From assembly GCA_020717885.1 (NCBI GenBank), contig DYDN01000059.1:1-5260 (forward strand): a stretch of DNA of 5,260 nt. Reading direction: 5' to 3'. This document shows positions 1 through 5,230 of this stretch, one piece after another. The notes under the pieces were generated by a model. That model had not been told where the DNA came from. It saw only the letters and a program-made list of their open reading frames with translations, and ran no database searches. The position numbers and the translations under genes are program-made. Each line of letters starts with the position of its first letter. The stretch's first letter is position 1. Source of the stretch: Candidatus Forterrea sp. (GTDB lineage Archaea > Iainarchaeota > Iainarchaeia > Iainarchaeales > JAAZKV01).

Positions 1-2
1 AT

Positions 3-167
3 AAGAAAAAATGGCAACAACAACAAGCCTACGGCACACGATGGGCAATAGAAACCATGTTCTCAACCATTAAACGCAGATTCGGACAACACACCCAATC
101 AACTAAATACCACAACATGCAACACGAACAAATATACAAACTACAACTCCAAAACCAATTATTGTAA
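3..167 (+). CDS. C-terminal end of a DDE-type transposase (partial, cut by left edge)
   Basis: The frame is open from the left edge and gives 54 residues ending at TAA 165-167. Residues 10-28 read YGTRWAIETMFSTIKRRFG, which matches the C-terminal signature of IS4/IS5-like DDE transposases (Y-G-x-R-W-x-I-E...FS..KR.FG). The Glu in RWAIE would be the last acidic residue of the catalytic DDE triad, so this is the tail of an enzyme that cuts and joins insertion sequence ends. The segment after the signature is short, as is usual before the end of these proteins. The same frame stays open with glutamine-rich codons after the stop for 20 more codons (168-227), so the TAA could be a CAA-to-TAA mutation in a decaying copy. 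The segment is strikingly poor in G on this strand and rich in CAA, unlike the genes to its right. This suggests a separate origin. The right end of the element should lie between about 170 and 275, but I cannot identify a terminal inverted repeat without the other end. Confidence 0.72.
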   Translation, partial: KKKWQQQQAYGTRWAIETMFSTIKRRFGQHTQSTKYHNMQHEQIYKLQLQNQLL

Positions 168-274
168 CAATTAGCCCAAAAAGAACCAATTAACCAAAAA
201 CACAAACAATTACGCAACACAGCAAAATAAGCAAAAATAGCCCAATCAGTTAGCAAATACTGGGGTAATTCACA

Positions 275-282
275 TTTAAATA
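275..282 (+). promoter_or_regulatory. Archaeal TATA box for the sigma-like gene
   Basis: TTTAAATA is centred about 26 bases before the ATG at 305. That is the spacing expected if transcription starts on or next to the start codon. No Shine-Dalgarno sequence precedes the ATG, which fits a leaderless mRNA. The box lies just outside the likely end of the neighbouring insertion sequence, so the promoter may belong to the gene or may have been brought near it by the insertion. Confidence 0.6.
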
Positions 283-304
283 TTAATTAAGCATATTCTT
301 ACTA

Positions 305-2227
305 ATGGCTTCAATTAAGAGATTTGTAGGGAATGTGCCTTTCTCAAGGGCACTAAGATTCACAACAAAACACCCCCAATTCTCAAGGTACACAAAAACA
401 AAACGAGCGGGGCCATTAAGCATCCCGACGGAGGTGCCGGCGGAACTTGGGTCCTTGCTTTCTGGAGCAAAACTGGCTGATAGGGCAAAGGAACGAAGAG
501 AGGCATGGCGGAGAATGATTAACTTATCAAAGGAGCTTGGGGAGTATAGTGGAGGGCGTCCAACAACAACCCAAGCAATTGCCGCACTAGCTATGTCAAG
601 AGGAATGGAGCGAGACAAACTCCTAAAGGACGCGAAGTCACTTGTGACCCTGAATAATAGAATGAGGAGACACAAGAGACCAATCTTTGCTGACAAGACA
701 GGATCGCGCGCAATATTTGCGATAAATAAGGATGCGTTGCGGACAATCAGCGGGCTACTTGAAAAATCAATGGAACCCCTTACGGTTTCGGATTTAATGA
801 AAAAAACCGGGCTAAGCAGACCAGTACTAGGCAAGACACTCTTAATATTAAGAGATATGCGACTTGTAATTCAATTACCGCAAGAAACCAGTGGGAGTGG
901 CGGGCAAAATTATAGGTGGGTTAGCGTGGAAAAAAGAATGTCGCCGCAAACAAGACCAAAAACGAATGCGGCATACAATGTGATACTTGCGCTTGAGAAA
1001 GGAGAAGCGCCGCTTAGCAGAATAATTCATACAGAGAAAGGATTCCTAAAAAGAAATTTTGTTGGGGGAGTACGGCACGATATTACTGCAGTAAAATCAA
1101 TTCTTTCTAACCTAATCAAGCAAGGGATTGTAGAGTATGAGACAAAGAGATTTGGCGAGGCATTCCATAGAATAGCGGTTTATCGATTAACCCCTGAGGG
1201 AAGAGTACTGCTTGCTGAACAAAAAAAGAGGGAATATATTCACCCAAACATGCGCAGAGTGCTCATGGGAGAACCACTGAGCGGGATAAACCTCTCCGAG
1301 CAGCAACGCCTAAAGAAAATGATTGATTATATAAGCATAAAACTTGAGTATACTAAAAAGCCACGCAAAATGAGAGTAGAGTATGGGGCGATTGGAGAAA
1401 TAGCAAAGAAGTATGGTGTGTCCCCAACAATGGTAAAAATGATTGCCCGTCTAAAGAAAGTACCTTGGGGAAGAGTTTCATTTGAGAAACTAAAATTTGT
1501 TTATCTCCCAGAGATGTACAAAGTGGCTCCAGAACAAGCCGAGTGGTTTGAAAAATTCCTTGCACAAAACGAGGATAAATTCAAGAAAAGAAAAAATGGG
1601 ATGAAGAGAATAAAGAAAGTTATAATGCCAAGAGAATTATTTGATAAGTGGAAACCTATGGCGCTTGGACTAGCAAGAAGAAGATGGGAACTTAATCAGC
1701 ACGAATTCGTGCGCCTCTCAATGGGGATAGAGGATGTACGCCAAGAGGCAATACTCCTACTCCAAAAAGCAGCAAACACGCATGACGGAACATATAGTTT
1801 CAGTACTTTTGCAACAAAAGTAATCAATAATGGTTTGGGGAACATAGTCAAAGGCGCAAGAACACAGAAGAGAACAGCGGAGATAGTCTCACTTGACGCG
1901 GAAATTACTTCCACGGGTTCAAGGATGGAAGAGGGGGAAGCATTAATTGACATGATTGCGGCGAATAGAGATAATTCAATCGAGAAAAAGGATGCACGAA
2001 TAGAATTATTGAGAATAATAAACGGATTAACTATGATTTCCCCGCGAGATAAATTATTTTTTATAAGCAGATACGGGCTTGAGGATGACAATCCCAAAGG
2101 ATTGGTTGATGCTATGCGCCCATTCGGAATAAAAAGTGTGAGTAGAGCCCATGAAATAGATGTAAGGATACGGCGAAAATTAAGACAGCTTCCAAGAGTA
2201 AAAGACCTCTTTAGGGCGCTTGAATAA
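305..2227 (+). CDS. Multi-HTH protein fused to a sigma-70-like module (regions 2 and 4)
   Basis: 640 residues. I do not recognise the full-length family, but the C-terminal 200 residues read like a bacterial sigma-70 factor. Residues 446-523 resemble region 2: IEDVRQEA (475-482) matches the D-L-x-Q-E-G core that contacts the RNA polymerase clamp, and FSTFAT (499-504) matches FSTYAT of region 2.3. Residues 528-553 (VSLDAEI...EGEALIDMI) resemble the region 3.2 sigma finger. Residues 566-632 resemble region 4, with RYGLEDD (589-595), a helix-turn-helix with SVSRAHEI (611-618) and the ending RRKLRQLP. The RKLR...R..LRxxLE tail of sigma factors is also echoed. Domain 3 proper and region 1 are absent. 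Upstream lie two winged-helix-like segments (about 144-207 and 222-305, the second ending YRLTPEGRVLLAE) and a third HTH (about 361-381, IGEIAKKYGVSPTMVK). The first 140 residues are basic and unassigned. There are no membrane segments. Codon use resembles gmd and fcl, so recent transfer from a bacterium is not evident. Inferred role: a DNA-binding transcription regulator that may touch RNA polymerase. A DNA-binding protein of a mobile element is the main alternative. The ATG at 305 is chosen because of TATA spacing. Confidence 0.75.
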   Translation: MASIKRFVGNVPFSRALRFTTKHPQFSRYTKTKRAGPLSIPTEVPAELGSLLSGAKLADRAKERREAWRRMINLSKELGEYSGGRPTTTQAIAALAMSRGMERDKLLKDAKSLVTLNNRMRRHKRPIFADKTGSRAIFAINKDALRTISGLLEKSMEPLTVSDLMKKTGLSRPVLGKTLLILRDMRLVIQLPQETSGSGGQNYRWVSVEKRMSPQTRPKTNAAYNVILALEKGEAPLSRIIHTEKGFLKRNFVGGVRHDITAVKSILSNLIKQGIVEYETKRFGEAFHRIAVYRLTPEGRVLLAEQKKREYIHPNMRRVLMGEPLSGINLSEQQRLKKMIDYISIKLEYTKKPRKMRVEYGAIGEIAKKYGVSPTMVKMIARLKKVPWGRVSFEKLKFVYLPEMYKVAPEQAEWFEKFLAQNEDKFKKRKNGMKRIKKVIMPRELFDKWKPMALGLARRRWELNQHEFVRLSMGIEDVRQEAILLLQKAANTHDGTYSFSTFATKVINNGLGNIVKGARTQKRTAEIVSLDAEITSTGSRMEEGEALIDMIAANRDNSIEKKDARIELLRIINGLTMISPRDKLFFISRYGLEDDNPKGLVDAMRPFGIKSVSRAHEIDVRIRRKLRQLPRVKDLFRALE

Positions 2228-2240
2228 ATCCAAACCTTAC

Positions 2241-2249
2241 TTTTAAATT
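2241..2249 (+). promoter_or_regulatory. Archaeal TATA box for the Nudix gene
   Basis: TTTTAAATT, centred near 2245, predicts a transcription start at about 2271. This places the in-frame TTG at 2254 upstream of the mRNA and argues against it as start codon. GTG 2281 and ATG 2290 both remain possible with a 10- to 19-base leader. The box sits 14 bases after the stop codon of the sigma-like gene, so the Nudix gene has its own promoter. Confidence 0.5.
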
Positions 2250-2289
2250 CTCATTGCACAAGAATAAGTGTTGTGATTATGTGGAAGAA

Positions 2290-2778
2290 ATGAATGAGGT
2301 TCTTGATGATAAGAATCGCGTGATTGGTATTACCACTCGCTCAGAGATTAAGGAGCGGAGATTAAAACACAAAGCCGCTTTTGTAATTGTAACAAATAGT
2401 AAGGGACAAATGTTTGCTGCGCAAAGAACCGCTGATAAAAAGAATTATCCCTTAATGTGGGTACTTGGTTCCGGGGGAGCGGTAAGGGCAGGAGAGAGTT
2501 TTGAGGGTGCCGCAAAGCGAGAACTAAAAGAAGAGCTTGGAGTAAAAAGCGAAGTAAAATTCATTTTTGATTTTAACTTTGAATCCCCTACAATTAGTTA
2601 TTGGGCACAAGTATTTACAGCGAATTGGGAAAAAGAAATTAAGATTAATAAAAGTGATTATGCGCAAGGAAAATGGCTTACTCTTGATGAGATGAAGGAA
2701 CTGGGAAAAAGTAACACAATCTCCCCCGACACGTGGGAATATTTCTTGAAGTATATTGATTATTTGGGAAAGAAATAG
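2290..2778 (+). CDS. Nudix hydrolase, substrate unknown
   Basis: 162 residues from ATG 2290. The Nudix box is complete and canonical at residues 63-85: G63, E69, then R77-E78-L79, E81-E82 and G84-V85, matching G-x5-E-x7-R-E-U-x-E-E-x-G-U. The two adjacent glutamates normally hold the Mg2+ that drives hydrolysis of a nucleoside diphosphate linked to another group. The N-terminus (VLDDKNRVIGITTRSEI, then LKHKAAFVIV and a W-V-L-G-S-G-G stretch before the box) is typical of the IDI/YfcD-like branch. The Cys-containing motif of true type I isopentenyl diphosphate isomerase (TxCSHP) is missing, so I do not call it Idi. It precedes two GDP-sugar genes, but GDP-mannose mannosyl hydrolases carry an altered box, so that role is not supported. 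GTG 2281 would add three residues (MEE) and is an equally reasonable start. The protein is cytoplasmic, with no signal peptide or membrane segment. Confidence 0.88.
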   Translation: MNEVLDDKNRVIGITTRSEIKERRLKHKAAFVIVTNSKGQMFAAQRTADKKNYPLMWVLGSGGAVRAGESFEGAAKRELKEELGVKSEVKFIFDFNFESPTISYWAQVFTANWEKEIKINKSDYAQGKWLTLDEMKELGKSNTISPDTWEYFLKYIDYLGKK

Positions 2779-2803
2779 GCTGCACATAATTGTACTAGAT
2801 TTC

Positions 2804-2811
2804 TTTTAAAG
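2804..2811 (+). promoter_or_regulatory. Archaeal TATA box for the gmd-fcl operon
   Basis: TTTTAAAG is centred about 26 bases before the ATG at 2833, with no Shine-Dalgarno sequence between them. This predicts a leaderless mRNA for gmd. It lies in the 54-base gap after the Nudix gene. Confidence 0.62.
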
Positions 2812-2832
2812 GCTCTCACTCATTTCTTTTGT

Positions 2833-3849
2833 ATGGCTGATAAGAAAGCAATCATTACAGGAATAACAGGACAGGATGGTTCCTACCTTGCTGAACTACT
2901 TCTTGAGAAAGGTTATGAGGTTCACGGAATTATAAGGAGAGCAAGCACCTTCAACACGCACAGACTTGATTCAATATATATGGACCCTCATGAGAAGCCA
3001 AAGTTAAAACTAATTTACGGGGACCTTGCGGGTTCAACAACAATTGGAAAAATTGTTAGAGAAGTGCAGCCTGATGAATTTTATAACCTCGGCGCGCAGT
3101 CCCATGTGAGAGTTAGTTTTGATATTCCTGAATATACATGCGAGGTTGGTGCAATAGGAACACTTAGGGTTCTTGAAGCTCTCCGTGCGCACTCCTCTCA
3201 CACAAAATTCTACCAGGCCTCAAGTTCCGAAATGTTTGGGAAAATTCAGGAGCCAGTACAAAGTGAAACCACCTCGTTTTATCCAAGAAGCCCTTATGCC
3301 TGCGGAAAAGTATTTAGTTATTGGATAACAAAGAATTACCGCGAAGCATACAATATGTTCACTTCAAATGGAATCTTATTCAATCATGAATCTCCAAGGA
3401 GAGGAGAAACATTTGTCACAAGAAAAATCACAATGGCGATTGCAAGAATCAAGCACGGACTCCAAAAAAAACTTTATTTAGGAAACCTTGACGCGAAGAG
3501 AGATTGGGGCTATGCAAAAGAATATGTTGAAGCGATGTGGCTAATGCTCCAGCAAAAAGAACCTGATGATTATGTTGTTGCGACAGGTGAAACTCACTCC
3601 GTGCGCGAGTTTTTAGAAGAATCCTTCACATATGCGGGTTTAGATTGGAAAAAGTATGTTGAGAGTGACCCGAGATATTTTAGACCATCCGAAGTTGATG
3701 TCTTGATAGGCGATGCCTCAAAAGCAAAAGAAAAATTAGGGTGGAAAGCAAAAACAACTTTTAAAGAGCTTGCAAAGATGATGGTTGATGCTGATATAGC
3801 ACTAGTGGAGAAGGAAGTTTATGGGCTCAATGGAAAAAAAAGCAACTAA
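2833..3849 (+). CDS. gmd: GDP-mannose 4,6-dehydratase
   Basis: 338 residues, close to the usual length. The enzyme removes water from GDP-D-mannose to give GDP-4-keto-6-deoxy-D-mannose, the precursor of GDP-L-fucose, GDP-rhamnose and related sugars used in surface polysaccharides and glycoproteins. It is an extended short-chain dehydrogenase. The NADP(H)-binding glycine motif is GITGQDG at 10-16. The catalytic set is visible as S131 and E133 in SSEMFG (matching T133 and E135 of the E. coli enzyme) plus Y155 and K159 in PYACGK. Other family signatures follow: NHESPRRGETFVTRKIT (184-200), L-G-N-L-D-A-K-R-D-W-G-Y-A (216-228) and RYFRPSEVD (281-289). PYACGK differs slightly from the common PYAVAK but keeps Y-x3-K. 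The gene is first in a two-gene operon and its last 29 bases overlap fcl. The partner supplies the next step of the pathway, which strengthens the call. Confidence 0.96.
   Translation: MADKKAIITGITGQDGSYLAELLLEKGYEVHGIIRRASTFNTHRLDSIYMDPHEKPKLKLIYGDLAGSTTIGKIVREVQPDEFYNLGAQSHVRVSFDIPEYTCEVGAIGTLRVLEALRAHSSHTKFYQASSSEMFGKIQEPVQSETTSFYPRSPYACGKVFSYWITKNYREAYNMFTSNGILFNHESPRRGETFVTRKITMAIARIKHGLQKKLYLGNLDAKRDWGYAKEYVEAMWLMLQQKEPDDYVVATGETHSVREFLEESFTYAGLDWKKYVESDPRYFRPSEVDVLIGDASKAKEKLGWKAKTTFKELAKMMVDADIALVEKEVYGLNGKKSN
3807..3817 (+). promoter_or_regulatory. Ribosome binding site for fcl inside gmd
   Basis: GGAGAAGGAAG lies within the end of gmd. GGAG ends 10 bases before the ATG at 3821, and the second purine block, GGAAG, ends 3 bases before it. 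This is the only clear Shine-Dalgarno-like sequence in front of a main gene in this window, as expected for a gene inside an operon rather than on a leaderless mRNA. It favours ATG 3821 over the in-frame ATG 3830. Confidence 0.55.
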
Positions 3850-4792
3850 TAGTAAAGGAATTGAATTTGAAAACAAGCGCCTTACTGTTACCGGCGGTTC
3901 TGGCTTTTTAGGGACGCATTTAGTGGAAGAGCTTAAACGAAACGGCGCAAAGAATATTTTTATTCCGCGACAATCAGAATATAATTTAGTCGAACTTGAT
4001 GCGTGCAAAAAACTCGCAAAAGAATCAGATATAATTATTCACCTCGCTGGAAAAGTTGGTGGGATTGGCGCAAACCGCGCAAAACCCGGCGAATTCTTTT
4101 ATGATAACTTGATGATGGGGGTTCAATTAATTGAGCAGGCTCGCCTCGCTAAAGTGGAGAAATTTGTGGCTCTTGGAACAATATGCGCTTACCCAAAATT
4201 TACGCCCATTCCTTTTAAGGAAGAAGATTTATGGTCAGGGTATCCTGAAGAAACAAATGCGCCATATGGTCTCGCAAAAAAGATGCTTTTAGTTCAGCTC
4301 CAAGCATACAAACAACAGTATGATTTCAACGGAATTTATTTGCTCCCCGTGAATTTGTATGGGCCTAATGATAATTTTGATCCAGATTCAAGCCATGTAA
4401 TTCCTGCATTAATAAGAAAAATTGCAATTGCAAAAAAGAATAATGCGCCTTCAATTGAGGTTTGGGGGACAGGAGTTGCCTCAAGAGAATTTTTGTATGT
4501 AAAAGATGCCGCAAAGGGGATAACGCTTGCGACAAAGTTCTATAACAAAACTGATCCGGTTAATCTTGGTGCGGGAATGGAGATAACAATAAAAGATTTA
4601 ATTGAACTCTTGTGCAAAGAAATGAATTACGTTGGAGAAATTATTTGGAACTCCTCAAAACCAAACGGCCAGCCAAGAAGATGCCTTGATGTAACACGCG
4701 CTGAAAAGGAATTTGGATTCCGCGCAAAAACTCCATTCAAAGAAGGACTTCGAGAAACAATTAAATGGTTTGAAGAAAATATTGAATACTAA
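3821..4792 (+). CDS. fcl: GDP-L-fucose synthase-like epimerase/reductase
   Basis: 323 residues, near the family's normal length. The enzyme would epimerise GDP-4-keto-6-deoxy-mannose at C3 and C5 and reduce C4 with NADPH to give GDP-L-fucose. The glycine motif is GGSGFLG at 25-31. The active-site residues of E. coli GDP-fucose synthase can be placed: T120 and C122 in LGTICAYP (for S107 and C109), Y149 and K153 in PYGLAKK (the Y-x3-K pair) and H192 in SSHVIPAL (for H179). NLYGPNDNFDPDSSHVIPAL is close to the E. coli sequence, and VWGTGVASREFLYVKDAA (214-231) is the usual substrate-domain motif. The retained Cys and His, which act as acid and base in epimerisation, favour fucose synthase over a plain epimerase. 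The first 19 residues extend beyond the usual N-terminus. The start overlaps gmd by 29 bases in another frame, which suggests translational coupling. A variant product sugar cannot be excluded. Confidence 0.92.
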   Translation: MGSMEKKATNSKGIEFENKRLTVTGGSGFLGTHLVEELKRNGAKNIFIPRQSEYNLVELDACKKLAKESDIIIHLAGKVGGIGANRAKPGEFFYDNLMMGVQLIEQARLAKVEKFVALGTICAYPKFTPIPFKEEDLWSGYPEETNAPYGLAKKMLLVQLQAYKQQYDFNGIYLLPVNLYGPNDNFDPDSSHVIPALIRKIAIAKKNNAPSIEVWGTGVASREFLYVKDAAKGITLATKFYNKTDPVNLGAGMEITIKDLIELLCKEMNYVGEIIWNSSKPNGQPRRCLDVTRAEKEFGFRAKTPFKEGLRETIKWFEENIEY

Positions 4793-4862
4793 TTCTTCTG
4801 ATGTGCTATTTTTCTTGTGCAAAAAATGCCCTGCGCCGTCCAACAATTCCTGTGAGAATATC

Positions 4863-4876
4863 AAGTCAATTGACTT
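4863..4876. repeat. Perfect 14-bp palindrome
   Basis: AAGTCAATTGACTT equals its own reverse complement over all 14 bases. It lies 54 bases upstream of the TATA-like box at 4930, a position where a dimeric activator or repressor could bind. No second copy was noticed in the window. A site this AT-rich could arise by chance, so its function is open. Confidence 0.4.
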
Positions 4877-4929
4877 AAATCCAACAAACGTGAAAAAATT
4901 TTGTGCAGTTACAAAGTTTTGCGAAAGTA

Positions 4930-4937
4930 TTTTAATA
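4930..4937 (+). promoter_or_regulatory. TATA-like box for the candidate small RNA
   Basis: TTTTAATA resembles the TTTTAAA boxes in front of the protein genes and predicts a transcription start at about 4960. No open reading frame of note begins there, and the structured segment follows directly. AT-rich intergenic DNA gives such matches easily, so this is weaker than the boxes upstream of the genes. Confidence 0.35.
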
Positions 4938-4959
4938 AGGTATGCTGTAATACTACTGA

Positions 4960-5118
4960 AAGCAAAATTCATGTGAAAGTGGAAAAGCTTTCGATAAAGA
5001 GAGTTTGGCCAAAGTGGACAAGTTCGCTTTGGTGTTTGGCAGTGGGCGGGAAAACGTGCTCACCAACGTGTGGTAAGGATAGGTTGCATTTGTCGTTCCA
5101 CGCCCCTGCCTGATTTTT
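4960..5118 (+). ncRNA. Candidate structured small RNA, unknown family
   Basis: Two strong stems can be drawn. Stem A pairs CCAAAGUGGA (5009-5018) with UUCGCUUUGG (5023-5032) around a CAAG tetraloop, giving 10 continuous pairs including two G-U. Stem B pairs GGCAG-U-GGGCG (5038-5048) with CGCCCCUGCC (5101-5110), giving 10 pairs with one bulged U. It continues inward as GGAA-AA-CG (5049-5056) with CG-UUCC (5094-5099). Inside it, ACCA (5062-5065) can pair with UGGU (5071-5074). A weaker 5-bp stem, GAAAG (4975-4979) with CUUUC (4988-4992), lies at the 5' side. A T-rich tract begins four bases after stem B and could be the terminator, and a TATA-like box lies at the right distance upstream. I see no tRNA T-loop, no 5S rRNA, SRP RNA or RNase P core motif, and no clear C/D pair. 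The 5' end is inferred only from the TATA box. A regulatory leader or chance folding remains possible. Confidence 0.42.
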
Positions 5119-5145
5119 ATTTTATCTTCATTTTCTCATTTTCTT
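5114..5145 (+). terminator. T-rich archaeal-type terminator
   Basis: This 32-base tract is made almost wholly of T, with short runs (TTTTT, TTTT, TTTTCT, TTTTCTT) broken by A and C. It lies directly 3' of the long stem ending at 5110. Archaeal RNA polymerase stops at oligo-U runs, with or without a hairpin, so this is a reasonable end for the candidate small RNA and for any read-through from fcl. Confidence 0.45.
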
Positions 5146-5188
5146 AAGCATGATTCAAAGCGGTTTATTGCTCCAGGTTTTGTAGAAA

Positions 5189-5202
5189 TCCTTTATAAAG
5201 GA
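5189..5202 (+). promoter_or_regulatory. Palindromic TATA element of a gene beyond the right edge
   Basis: TCCTTTATAAAGGA is a perfect 14-bp palindrome with TTTATAAA at its centre, a near-ideal archaeal TATA box. It predicts a transcription start near 5222. An ATG at 5243 (MVLYPI to the edge) or a GTG at 5232 could start the gene, and the window ends too soon to choose. Because the box is symmetric it could also serve the minus strand. Confidence 0.5.
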
Positions 5203-5230
5203 CTAAATGGGAGTTTGTACTCCTATTTAG
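5203..5230. repeat. 12-bp hairpin or operator at the predicted transcription start
   Basis: CTAAATGGGAGT and ACTCCTATTTAG flank a TTGT loop. All 12 positions pair in RNA (one G-U), and in DNA they form an inverted repeat with one mismatch. It abuts the palindromic TATA element with no gap and covers the predicted transcription start at about 5222. The position suits a repressor operator. A hairpin at the end of an IS200/IS605-type element is another reading that the sequence to the right would settle. Confidence 0.5.

Noticed and set aside
29..256. Open frame on the minus strand rich in Cys, Trp and Phe
   Set aside because: The odd composition is the mirror image of the G-poor, CAA-rich transposase tail on the + strand, which has a recognisable family signature.
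294..299. Bacterial -10 box (TATTCT) as the promoter of the sigma-like gene
   Set aside because: It would sit only five bases from the ATG without a matching -35 element, and gmd shows no equivalent box. The TATA-plus-26 spacing explains both genes.
283..834. Open frame of 183 codons on the minus strand opposite the start of the sigma-like gene
   Set aside because: It lies opposite the well-supported + strand gene, shows no recognisable motif and reads as low-complexity serine/leucine-rich shadow sequence. The + frame carries the TATA box and the domain structure.
2254..2289. TTG at 2254 as start of the Nudix protein
   Set aside because: The TATA box at 2241-2249 places the transcription start near 2271, so this codon would not be in the mRNA. 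The extra residues match nothing in the family.
2290..2778. Isopentenyl diphosphate isomerase (type I) or GDP-mannose mannosyl hydrolase
   Set aside because: The Cys-containing isomerase motif is absent, and the Nudix box is canonical rather than the altered form of the mannosyl hydrolases.
4960..5118. tRNA, 5S rRNA, SRP RNA or RNase P RNA
   Set aside because: No T-loop sequence or 3' acceptor pairing of tRNA, no 5S signature, no SRP helix 8 core and no RNase P conserved regions could be found in the segment on the + strand.
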